This document shows positions 6,547-12,909 of a stretch of DNA of 15,741 bases, piece by piece. Both the position numbers and the translations under genes were made by a program. The DNA is taken from assembly GCA_947479995.1 (NCBI GenBank), contig CANKBT010000026.1, forward strand, positions 1-15,741. The letters run 5' to 3'. The notes beneath the pieces are model-generated. The model was not told the origin of the DNA and ran no database searches. It saw only the letters and a list, made by a program, of their open reading frames with translations. The DNA is from Frankiaceae bacterium. GTDB taxonomy: Bacteria > Actinomycetota > Actinomycetes > Mycobacteriales > SCTD01. Position 1 is the stretch's first letter. Each line of letters opens with the position of its first letter.

Positions 6547-8607
6547 GTGACCTCCCCCGCCCCCGCTCCCCGCCGCGGCACGTACGACGCGCGGAGCCTC
6601 TCGGTGCTCGAGGGGCTCGAGGCGGTCCGCAAGCGGCCGGGCATGTACATCGGGTCCACGGACGGCAAGGGCCTCACGCACCTGGCGTACGAGATCGTCG
6701 ACAACGCCGTCGACGAGGCCCTCGCCGGCCACTGCGGGCGCATCGAGGTCGTGCTGCACGGCGACGGCTCGGTCGAGGTGCACGACGACGGCCGCGGCAT
6801 CCCGGTCGACGTCGAGCCGCGCACGGGGCTCACCGGCGTCGAGCTGGTCATGACCAGGCTGCATGCGGGCGGCAAGTTCGGCGGCGAGGGCTACAAGACC
6901 TCCGGCGGCCTGCACGGCGTCGGCGCGTCGGTCGTCAACGCGCTGTCCGCGCGGGTCGACGTGCTCGTGCGGCGCGGCGGGCGCGTGCACTCGATGTCGT
7001 TCTGCCGGGGCGTGCCCGGCACCTTCGCCGGCGACGGGCCGGCCGCGCCCTTCACCCCGCGCGACGGGCTGTCGGTCGCCGGCAAGGCGCCGAAGGGGCA
7101 GACCGGCACGACCGTGCGCTGGTGGCCCGACCTGCCGCTGTTCACCAGGGGCAGCGCGGTCGACGTCGGCGAGCTGCGCGACCGGCTCCGCCAGACGGCC
7201 TTCCTCGTGCCCGGCCTCACGCTCGCGCTGCGCGGCGACCTGCTCGAGCAGGAGGAGTCGTTCCGCTTCGACGGCGGCACGGTCGACTTCGTCGAGCACC
7301 TCGCCGTCGACGGCGCGGTCTGCGACCCGCTGCACCTGGTGGGCGAGGGCACCTTCAAGGAGACCGTGCCGGTGCTCGACGACGCCGGCCACATGAGCAC
7401 GCAGGAGGTGCAGCGCTCCTGCGAGGTCGACATCGCGCTGCGCTGGGGCGTCGGCTACGACACCACCGTCCAGTCCTTCTGCAACGTCGTGCGCACCGGC
7501 CACGGGGGCACCCACCAGAACGGCTTCGAGCGGGCGCTGCTGCGCACGCTCAACGACGCCGCGAAGGCCGCGCGCGTGCTCCGCGTCAACGACGCGCCGC
7601 TCACCAAGGACGACGTGCTCGAGGGCCTCACCGCCGTCGTCACCGTCAAGCTGCCCGAGCCGCAGTACCTCGGCCAGACCAAGGACGAGCTCGGCACGCC
7701 CGGCGTCGCGCGCATCGTCGCCGACGTCGTCGCCAAGGGCCTGCGGGCCGAGCTGCTCGACGCCCGCAAGCGCAAGGCGCAGGCGCGCACGGTGCTCGAC
7801 AAGGTCGTCGCGGCCAGCAAGACCCGGCAGGCCGCCAAGGCGCACAAGGACGCGGCGCGCCGCAAGACCGCGCTCGAGACCAGCACGCTGCCCGCCAAGC
7901 TCGCCGACTGCCGCTCGACCGACGTCTCGCGCACCGAGCTGTGGCTCGTCGAGGGCGACAGCGCGCTCGGCACCGGCAAGCTCGCGCGCAACAGCGAGTT
8001 CCAGGCGCTGCTGCCGCTGCGCGGCAAGATCCTCAACGTCCAGAAGGCCGGCGTCGCCGAGATGCTCGGCAACGCCGAGTGCGCCGCCATCATCCAGGTC
8101 GTCGGCGCCGGCACCGGCCGCACGTTCGACCTCGACCAGATGCGCTACGGCAAGGTCGTCCTCACCACCGACGCCGACGTCGACGGCGCGCACATCCGCT
8201 GCCTGCTCATCACGCTGTTCGCCCGCTACATGCGGCCCGTCATCGAGGCAGGGCGCCTGTACGCCGCCGTGCCGCCCCTGCACCGCATCGAGGTCGCCGG
8301 CGCCAAGGAGCCGGTCTACACGTACAGCGAGAAGCAGATGCAGGCCGAGCTGCGCCGCATCGCCGCCCGCGGGGCGCGCGTCAAGGGCCAGATCCAGCGC
8401 TACAAGGGCCTCGGCGAGATGGACCCCGACCAGCTGCGCACCACGACCATGCACCCCGCGACGCGCACGCTGCGCCGCATCAACCCGGGCGAGGTCGAGG
8501 CGGCCGAGCGGGCGCTCGAGCTGCTCATGGGCAACGACGTCGCGCCGCGCCGCGACTTCATCGTCGCCAACGCCGACCGCGTCGACCGCGAGCTCCTGGA
8601 CACCTGA
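6547..8607 (+). CDS. parE: DNA topoisomerase IV subunit B (type IIA topoisomerase, ATPase subunit)
   Basis: This encodes 686 residues from GTG 6547, with AGGA at 6538-6541. The N-terminal GHKL ATPase has E49 and N53 (EIVDNAVDEAL), DDGRGIP at 80-86 and an ATP-lid GLHGVG at 121-126. The transducer domain follows. A TOPRIM domain holds E469-G-D-S (LVEGDSALGTGKL) and the metal-binding D542-A-D-V-D546-G, then the RYKGLGEMD motif of the C-terminal core. LVEGDSALGTGKLARNSEFQ fits actinobacterial ParE better than GyrB, which has EGDSAGGSAK. There is no dnaN-recF context, so topoisomerase IV (chromosome decatenation) is preferred over gyrase. The stop TGA overlaps the ATG of the next gene by one base, giving a tightly coupled two-subunit operon. 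Confidence 0.93.
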   Translation: MTSPAPAPRRGTYDARSLSVLEGLEAVRKRPGMYIGSTDGKGLTHLAYEIVDNAVDEALAGHCGRIEVVLHGDGSVEVHDDGRGIPVDVEPRTGLTGVELVMTRLHAGGKFGGEGYKTSGGLHGVGASVVNALSARVDVLVRRGGRVHSMSFCRGVPGTFAGDGPAAPFTPRDGLSVAGKAPKGQTGTTVRWWPDLPLFTRGSAVDVGELRDRLRQTAFLVPGLTLALRGDLLEQEESFRFDGGTVDFVEHLAVDGAVCDPLHLVGEGTFKETVPVLDDAGHMSTQEVQRSCEVDIALRWGVGYDTTVQSFCNVVRTGHGGTHQNGFERALLRTLNDAAKAARVLRVNDAPLTKDDVLEGLTAVVTVKLPEPQYLGQTKDELGTPGVARIVADVVAKGLRAELLDARKRKAQARTVLDKVVAASKTRQAAKAHKDAARRKTALETSTLPAKLADCRSTDVSRTELWLVEGDSALGTGKLARNSEFQALLPLRGKILNVQKAGVAEMLGNAECAAIIQVVGAGTGRTFDLDQMRYGKVVLTTDADVDGAHIRCLLITLFARYMRPVIEAGRLYAAVPPLHRIEVAGAKEPVYTYSEKQMQAELRRIAARGARVKGQIQRYKGLGEMDPDQLRTTTMHPATRTLRRINPGEVEAAERALELLMGNDVAPRRDFIVANADRVDRELLDT

Positions 8608-11111
8608 TGCCGCCCCGCAAGCGCACGACCACGTCCGGCATCCCGCCCTTCGAGGGCGAGGGCACGATCCTCGACACCGACGTCGTCGCCGAGATCGAGA
8701 GCAGCTACCTCGACTACTCGTACTCCGTCATCTACTCCCGCGCGCTGCCCGACGCGCGCGACGGCCTCAAGCCGGTGCACCGGCGGATCCTCTACTCGAT
8801 GGCCGACTCCGGGCTGCGGCCCGACCGGCCGTACGTCAAGAGCGCGCGGGTCGTCGGCGACGTCATGGGCAAGTACCACCCCCACGGCGACAGCGCGATC
8901 TACGACGCGATGGTGCGCCTCGCGCAGCCGTTCGCGATGCGGGTGCCGCTCATCGACGGGCACGGCAACTGGGGCTCGCCCGACGACGGCCCGGCCGCCA
9001 GCCGCTACACCGAGTGCCGCCTCACCACCGCGGCGCTGCTGCTCACCGACGGGCTGACCGAGGAGACCGTCGACCTCGAGGACAACTACGACGGCAGCCT
9101 CACGCAGCCGGTCGTGCTGCCCGCGGCGTTCCCCAACCTGCTCGTCAACGGCACGTCCGGCATCGCCGTCGGCATGGCGACCAACATGATCCCGCACAAC
9201 CTCGTCGAGGTGGTCGACGGCGCCGTGCACCTGCTCGAGCACCCCGGCGCCACGCTCGACGACCTCATGCGGCACGTGCCCGGGCCCGACCTGCCGACCG
9301 GCGGGCAGCTGCTCGGCATGACCGAGGTGCGCTCGGCGTACGAGACGGGGCGCGGGGTGGTGCGCATGCGCGCGACCGCCGAGCTGGGCACCCTGCCGCG
9401 CGGCAAGAGCTCGATCACCGTCACCGAGCTGCCGTACGGCGTCGGCGCCGAGCGGGTCATCGCCAAGGTCGGCGAGCTGGTCAAGGCCAAGAAGCTGCAG
9501 GGCATCGCCGACATCAACGACTACAGCGACGGCGCCGTCGGCCTCGAGCTCGTCATCGAGGTCAAGGCGGGCTTCAGCGCGCAGGCGGTGCTCGGCGAGC
9601 TCTACCGCCTCACGCCGCTCGAAGAGAGCTTCGGCATCAACAACGTCGCGCTCGTCGACGGCCAGCCGCGCACCCTCGGGCTCAAGGACCTGCTGCAGGT
9701 CTTCCTCGACCACCGCGTCGACGTCGTCACCCGGCGCTCGCGCTACCGGCTGCGCAAGGCGCAGGAGCGGGCGCACCTGCTCGAGGGCCTGCTCGTCGCC
9801 CTCGACCACATCGACGAGGTCGTGCGCATCATCCGGTCCTCCCCCGACGCCGGCGAGGCCCGCACCGCGCTCATGTCGCGCTTCGACCTGTCGGACGTGC
9901 AGGCCGGCTACGTGCTCGACATGCAGCTGCGCCGGCTCGTCGCCCTCGAGGTCGACAAGATCCGCGCCGAGCTCGCCGAGCTGCAGCGCACCATCGCCGA
10001 GCTCGAGCGCCTGCTCGGCGACCCGGCCGTGCTCCGCGGCGTCATCGCCGAGGAGCTGCAGGAGGTCGCGGCCGAGCACGGCACGCCGCGCCGGACCACG
10101 CTCGTCGGCGGCGACCTCAAGGCGCTCGTCACCCCGCGCGCCGCCTCGCTCGAGGTGCCCGACACCCCCTGCCACGTGCTGCTGTCGTCGGCGGGCCTGC
10201 TCGCCCGCACGCCCGTCACGAGCGTCGAGGGCCGCCCGTCGACGAAGCGCCACCGCCACGACGTCGTCGTCTCGGAGGTGCGCAGCACCGCCCGCGGCAC
10301 CGTCGGGCTGGTCACCACCCGCGGCCGCGTGCTCCGGCTCGACGTGCTGTCGCTCCCCGAGGTGCCGGGCGTGACGACCGGCGCGCTCTCGCTGCGCGGC
10401 GGGGCGTCGGCGACCGAGTTCGCCGCCCTGGAGCGCGGCGAGCGGGTGCTCGCCCTCACCACGTACGACCCGGGCTCGACGGGCCTCGCCCTCGCCACGC
10501 GCGGCGGCGTCGTCAAGCGCGTCGCGCCGGAGTGGCCGGCGCGGCTCGACAGCGTCGAGGTCATCGCGCTGCGGCCCGGCGACGAGCTGGTCGGCGCGGT
10601 CGAGCTGGCGGACGGCGAGGAGGAGCTGGTGCTGTTCACCAGCACCGCCGACCTGCTGCGCTTCCCGGCGTCGGCCGTGCGCCCGCAGGGGCGGTCGGCC
10701 GGCGGCATGGCGGGCGTCAAGCTCGCGGCCGGCGCGCACGTCGTCGGCTTCAGCGCCGTCGTGCTCGGCGGCGGCGACGCGCTCTTCGAGGAGCCGGTCG
10801 TCGTCACCGGCGCCGGGCTGCCGCCCGAGAAGGGCAAGGGCCCGGGCGTCGTGTCGAGCGTGAAGACGACGCCGCTGTCCGAGTACCCCCGCAAGGGCCG
10901 CGCGACGGGCGGCGTCCGCGTGCAGCGGCTGCTGTCGGGCGAGTCGCAGCTCGTGCTCGGCTGGGCGGGCCCCGCGCCCGCCTGGGCCGCGGCCGCCGGC
11001 GGCGACCCGGTCGAGCTGCCCGCCGCGCACGGCCGGCGCGACGGCTCGGGCACGCCGGTCGAGAAGCCCCCCGTCGCCGTGGGCCGCCCGCACCTGCCGG
11101 ACGGCGCGTAG
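8607..11111 (+). CDS. parC: DNA topoisomerase IV subunit A (type IIA topoisomerase, cleavage subunit)
   Basis: This encodes 834 residues. ATG 8607 overlaps the parE stop (TGATG); the much longer upstream open frame is only an out-of-frame shadow of parE. The winged-helix cleavage domain has the quinolone-resistance region HPHGDSAIYDAMVRLAQ (91-107), with S96 and D100 at the positions of E. coli GyrA S83 and D87. The catalytic tyrosine is Y134 (AASRYTE). Tower and coiled-coil segments follow (for example LRRLVALEVDKIRAELAELQ). The C-terminal part is a beta-pinwheel-type domain. The canonical GyrA box QRRGGKG is not present; the only similar stretch is RPQGRSAGGMAGVKL, so this is ParC-type, with decatenation rather than supercoiling as the expected main activity. 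It forms an A2B2 complex with ParE. The stop is TAG 11109-11111. Confidence 0.93.
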   Translation: MPPRKRTTTSGIPPFEGEGTILDTDVVAEIESSYLDYSYSVIYSRALPDARDGLKPVHRRILYSMADSGLRPDRPYVKSARVVGDVMGKYHPHGDSAIYDAMVRLAQPFAMRVPLIDGHGNWGSPDDGPAASRYTECRLTTAALLLTDGLTEETVDLEDNYDGSLTQPVVLPAAFPNLLVNGTSGIAVGMATNMIPHNLVEVVDGAVHLLEHPGATLDDLMRHVPGPDLPTGGQLLGMTEVRSAYETGRGVVRMRATAELGTLPRGKSSITVTELPYGVGAERVIAKVGELVKAKKLQGIADINDYSDGAVGLELVIEVKAGFSAQAVLGELYRLTPLEESFGINNVALVDGQPRTLGLKDLLQVFLDHRVDVVTRRSRYRLRKAQERAHLLEGLLVALDHIDEVVRIIRSSPDAGEARTALMSRFDLSDVQAGYVLDMQLRRLVALEVDKIRAELAELQRTIAELERLLGDPAVLRGVIAEELQEVAAEHGTPRRTTLVGGDLKALVTPRAASLEVPDTPCHVLLSSAGLLARTPVTSVEGRPSTKRHRHDVVVSEVRSTARGTVGLVTTRGRVLRLDVLSLPEVPGVTTGALSLRGGASATEFAALERGERVLALTTYDPGSTGLALATRGGVVKRVAPEWPARLDSVEVIALRPGDELVGAVELADGEEELVLFTSTADLLRFPASAVRPQGRSAGGMAGVKLAAGAHVVGFSAVVLGGGDALFEEPVVVTGAGLPPEKGKGPGVVSSVKTTPLSEYPRKGRATGGVRVQRLLSGESQLVLGWAGPAPAWAAAAGGDPVELPAAHGRRDGSGTPVEKPPVAVGRPHLPDGA

Positions 11112-11128
11112 GGCCTGCTGCGGGTGGC

Positions 11129-11181
11129 CTTGCGTCTGCCGTACGCGGAGACGGGCGCCCAGGCGCGGGGGCAGACGCAAG
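11129..11181. repeat. Palindromic element copy 1
   Basis: Arms 11129-11140 and 11170-11181 are perfect 12-base inverted repeats. The inner palindrome has C-A at its centre (GCGCCCAGGCGC) instead of T-A. It begins 18 bases after the parC stop codon. Confidence 0.85.
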
Positions 11182-11255
11182 CCGGGAGCCCGGCGTGGCG
11201 ACCTGGCGTGCGCGGGCGTCCACCCGCGGGTCAGCGGACGCCAGCGGCAGCTGCG

Positions 11256-11308
11256 CTTGCGTCTGCCGTACGCGGAGTTGTGCGCCTAGGCACAGGGGTA
11301 GACGCAAC
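11256..11308. repeat. Palindromic element copy 2
   Basis: The left arm 11256-11267 is identical to copy 1. The right arm 11297-11308 reads GGTAGACGCAAC, so one pair becomes G-U in plus-strand RNA and the outermost pair is lost. The inner palindrome GCCTAGGC is intact. Confidence 0.8.
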
Positions 11309-11382
11309 GCGCGAGCCCGGCCGCGGGGCGCTCCCACCAGCGGGTGTGCCTCGCGGGTGAGCAGACGCCCGCGGAAGTGGCC

Positions 11383-11435
11383 CTTGCGTCTGCCGTACGC
11401 GGAGAAGGGCGTCTAGGCGCAGCGGCAGACGCAAG
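11383..11435. repeat. Palindromic element copy 3
   Basis: Arms 11383-11394 and 11424-11435 are perfect 12-base inverted repeats identical to those of copy 1. The centre differs from copy 1 at five positions and from copy 4 at three. Confidence 0.85.
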
Positions 11436-11512
11436 CCGCGAGCCCGGCCGCCCGGCGCGTCCTCACGCCGGCGGGTGCACCCCGCGGGTGAGCAGACGTC
11501 CGCGGCAGCTGC

Positions 11513-11565
11513 CCTACGTCTGCCGTACGCGGAGAAGGGCGCCTAGGCACAGGGGCAGACGCAAG
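11513..11565. repeat. Palindromic element copy 4
   Basis: The left arm 11513-11524 has two substitutions (CCTACGTCTGCC), while the right arm 11554-11565 keeps the consensus. Ten of twelve positions therefore match the consensus arm. The inner GCCTAGGC is intact. Sequence after it diverges quickly from the spacer consensus, marking the end of the array. Confidence 0.8.
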
Positions 11566-11603
11566 CCAGGGGCCGGCACCAAGCCACATCGCCCCGGGAA
11601 CGG

Positions 11604-11641
11604 CGACGGCCCGGCTCCCCTCGCGGGGGGCCGGGCCGTCG
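11604..11641. terminator. Terminator-like hairpin between parC/repeat array and cspA
   Basis: Arms 11604-11620 and 11625-11641 pair over 17 positions with a 4-base loop (TCGC). The single imperfect pair (11616/11629) is a U-G wobble in plus-strand RNA and an A-C mismatch in minus-strand RNA. It lies 12 bases past the cspA stop on the minus strand and about 490 bases past parC on the plus strand, so it probably serves both convergent transcripts. No T tract is visible. Its arms resemble those of the hairpin at 3903-3941. Confidence 0.7.
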
Positions 11642-11653
11642 GTGGTGCAGACG

Positions 11654-11857
11654 TCAGACGGGGCGGACGTTGTCCGCCTGCGGGCCCTTCTGGCCCTGCG
11701 TGATGTCGAACTCCACGCGCTGGTTCTCGTCGAGGCTCTTGTAGCCGTCGGTCTGGATGGCGCTGAAGTGGACGAAGACGTCGGCGCCGCCGCCGTCCTG
11801 CGCGATGAAGCCGAAGCCCTTCTCGGCGTTGAACCACTTCACGGTGCCCTGAGCCAT
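11654..11857 (-). CDS. cspA: Cold-shock protein (CspA family)
   Basis: This encodes 67 residues, the usual length of a single cold-shock domain. The OB-fold has both RNA-binding motifs: KGFGFI (13-18) and DVFVHF (26-31), after the hallmark GTVKWFN start. The protein binds single-stranded RNA or DNA and acts as an RNA chaperone in the cytoplasm. ATG 11857 is set by an AAGGAG seven bases upstream; the longer open frame reaching 11983 has no family similarity before this methionine. The leader of about 120 bases contains two clear inverted repeats, reminiscent of the structured leaders of other csp genes. It is a single gene facing away from the E2-like gene. The symbol is for the family; which csp paralogue it is cannot be told. 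Confidence 0.95.
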   Translation of the reverse strand: MAQGTVKWFNAEKGFGFIAQDGGGADVFVHFSAIQTDGYKSLDENQRVEFDITQGQKGPQADNVRPV

Positions 11858-11864
11858 GTGCTGT

Positions 11865-11870
11865 CTCCTT
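11865..11870 (-). promoter_or_regulatory. cspA ribosome binding site
   Basis: AAGGAG on the minus strand lies seven bases before ATG 11857. It is a near-consensus Shine-Dalgarno site and fixes the start of the cold-shock protein. Confidence 0.8.
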
Positions 11871-11881
11871 GATGAGGTCGA

Positions 11882-11948
11882 GCCCGCACTGCGCGGGCCC
11901 TGGCCGCTGCCGGAGACGCATGACGTCCGCGACGCACTCCGCGGACGT
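11882..11948 (-). promoter_or_regulatory. Structured cspA leader: two inverted repeats
   Basis: Two stem-loops can form between the putative promoter and the cspA start. The distal one has perfect 9-base arms, 11923-11931 and 11940-11948 (ACGTCCGCG / CGCGGACGT), around an 8-base loop. The proximal one has 6-base arms, 11882-11887 and 11893-11898 (GCCCGC / GCGGGC). They could be leader RNA structures tuning cspA translation or stability, or the 9-base repeat could be a protein-binding operator. This is inference from sequence symmetry and position. Confidence 0.4.
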
Positions 11949-11981
11949 GTGACCGAGGGGGTAGTGCTGCAACCAGCGCCC

Positions 11982-11989
11982 ACGCTATC
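11982..11989 (-). promoter_or_regulatory. Putative cspA promoter -10 region (GATAGCGT, minus strand)
   Basis: GATAGCGT on the minus strand contains TAGCGT, which fits the actinobacterial -10 pattern TAnnnT. Transcription would start near 11976 and give a leader of about 120 bases. No convincing -35 is visible. The same octamer occurs in the opposite orientation at 12011-12018. Confidence 0.35.
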
Positions 11990-12010
11990 AGCGTGAGCGC
12001 CCCCGTGGGC

Positions 12011-12018
12011 GATAGCGT
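12011..12018 (+). promoter_or_regulatory. Putative promoter -10 region of the E2-like/helD operon (GATAGCGT)
   Basis: GATAGCGT contains TAGCGT (TAnnnT) at 12013-12018. A start site about seven bases downstream would coincide with the GTG codons at 12022/12025, which also lack any ribosome binding site. A leaderless transcript, frequent in actinobacteria, would fit. No clear -35 is visible. Confidence 0.4.
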
Positions 12019-12021
12019 CTG

Positions 12022-12909
12022 GTGGTGCCCTCCCGCCGCGTCGCCGCCCTGGCGTCCGCCGTCGCGACCGGCGTGGCCGTGCGGGCCCGCTGGCGCGGCG
12101 CTGCGGGCGCCGATCCGCAGGCCGTGCGGCGCAAGGTGGCGGTCGCGACGTGGTCCGCGCCGCGCGAGGGCCGGCTCATGACGCGGCTCGTCGTCGACGC
12201 CGACCCGGTGCTCGACTACGTCGCCGCCCGGCGCGCTGCGGGGGCCAAGGGCCTCACCCCGATGCACGTGCTCGGCGTGGCCGCGGCCCGCGCGCTGCAC
12301 GTCGTGCCGGACGCCAACGCCCGCGTGGTCGGCGGCCGGATCGTGCCCTTCGACGACGTCGCGGTCGGCTTCGCGGTCGACATCGGGCGCGGCACCGACC
12401 TCGCGCCGGTCAAGGTCGACGGCGCCGACCGCCTCACGCCCGCGCAGATGGCCACCGCGGTGTGGACCGGCGTCAAGGCCCTGCGCGAGGGCACCGACGC
12501 CGGCTTCGCGCTGTCGGCGCGGGTGGCGGCCGCCGTGCCGACCGTGCTCATGCGGCCGCTCATGACGGCGACCTCGACGCTGCTCGGCGGCTTCGGCCTG
12601 CCGGTGCTCGGCCAGCGCGGCAACCCGCTCGGCGCGATCTTCATCAGCAACGTCGCCGCGCTCGGGGTCGAGGAGGTCTTCCTGGCCCCGGTGCCCTTCG
12701 CGCGCGCCCACGTCTACATCGCCCTCGGCACCGTCAGCGAGCGCGCGGTCGTGCGCGACGGCGCCGTCGTGCCGGTGCGGCAGTTCACGCTCTGCATGAC
12801 CGGCGACCACCGGCTCGTCGACGGCGTGCAGTGCGCGGTCTACTTCGACGCGCTGCTCAAGATGCTGGCGGACCCGGCGGTGCTCGACGACGTCGCGGAG
12901 AGTGCGTGA
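12022..12909 (+). CDS. Stand-alone 2-oxoacid dehydrogenase E2-type acyltransferase catalytic domain
   Basis: This encodes 295 residues from GTG 12022 (GTG 12025 is equally possible). From about residue 37 the protein aligns with the catalytic core of dihydrolipoamide acyltransferases: RKVAVATWS, then LTPMHVLGVAAARAL, VGFAVDIGRGTDLAPVKVDG, a GAIFISNVAALGVEEVF segment, and the active-site motif D262-H263-R-L-V-D267-G (HxxxDG). There is no lipoyl domain or E1/E3-binding domain at the N terminus, only a short Ala/Val-rich stretch (8-21), and no E1 or E3 gene nearby. It may be a CoA-dependent acyltransferase of the chloramphenicol-acetyltransferase fold acting outside a dehydrogenase complex; substrate unknown. 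Its stop overlaps the helD start (GTGA), so the two are translationally coupled. Confidence 0.85.
   Translation: MVPSRRVAALASAVATGVAVRARWRGAAGADPQAVRRKVAVATWSAPREGRLMTRLVVDADPVLDYVAARRAAGAKGLTPMHVLGVAAARALHVVPDANARVVGGRIVPFDDVAVGFAVDIGRGTDLAPVKVDGADRLTPAQMATAVWTGVKALREGTDAGFALSARVAAAVPTVLMRPLMTATSTLLGGFGLPVLGQRGNPLGAIFISNVAALGVEEVFLAPVPFARAHVYIALGTVSERAVVRDGAVVPVRQFTLCMTGDHRLVDGVQCAVYFDALLKMLADPAVLDDVAESA

Larger units (their letters stand above)
11129..11565. repeat. Tandem array of about 127-bp units, each with a 53-bp palindromic element
   Basis: Four copies of a 53-bp element begin at 11129, 11256, 11383 and 11513, so the period is 127, 127 and 130 bases. Each element has 12-base inverted arms (CTTGCGTCTGCC and GGCAGACGCAAG in copies 1 and 3) around a 29-base centre starting GTACGCGGAG. 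The centre contains a smaller palindrome (GCGCCTAGGCGC or a variant). The 74-77-base spacers are also related: each has GAGCCCGGC or a close variant near its start and a GCGGGT...AGC(A/G)GACG...GCGG block near its end. The whole unit is therefore tandemly repeated, but the palindromic core is the best conserved part. Unequal recombination or repeated insertion could have produced it. I do not recognise the element family. Confidence 0.85.
11112..11653. other. Long non-coding spacer between parC and cspA
   Basis: This stretch of about 540 bp lies between two convergent genes and holds no convincing coding region. Open frames cross it on both strands, but their translations merely repeat with the underlying DNA repeat and match no family I know. 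Its content is a four-copy tandem palindrome array (11129-11565) followed by a terminator-like hairpin (11604-11641). Confidence 0.75.

Noticed and set aside
5190..8606. A plus-strand open frame running in front of and continuous with parC
   Set aside because: It is the parC frame staying open through parE and adenosine deaminase. The translation is Arg/Ala-rich low-complexity sequence, and the family similarity starts exactly at ATG 8607.
6547..11111. gyrB-gyrA
   Set aside because: The TOPRIM motif EGDSALGTGKL, lack of a GyrA box and lack of dnaN/recF context favour topoisomerase IV.
8400..11180. A 926-codon minus-strand open frame opposite parC
   Set aside because: It is a high-GC antisense shadow of parC with biased Arg/Ala/Val composition and no recognisable domain. 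The sense strand is clearly coding.
11124..11434. Small open frames inside the repeat array giving repeated peptides (LRLPYAE on plus, LRVRQTQ on minus)
   Set aside because: The repeated peptides follow from the DNA repeat. There is no ribosome binding site, the frames do not stay in phase along the whole array and no protein family is recognisable.
11129..11565. CRISPR array
   Set aside because: Period is 127-130 bp, repeats are 53 bp and imperfect, the spacers are related to each other and no cas genes are present.
11129..11565. Integron attC cassette array
   Set aside because: The palindromes recur without intervening cassette genes, the arms lack the attC core-site pattern (GTTRRRY / RYYYAAC) and there is no integrase.
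11514..11972. A 152-codon minus-strand open frame covering cspA
   Set aside because: It is out of frame with the well-supported cold-shock protein and contains its antisense/shadow codons only.
12150..12905. A plus-strand open frame preceding helD in its frame
   Set aside because: It overlaps the E2-like gene out of frame and is Arg-rich shadow sequence. HelD similarity begins at the GTG at 12906.
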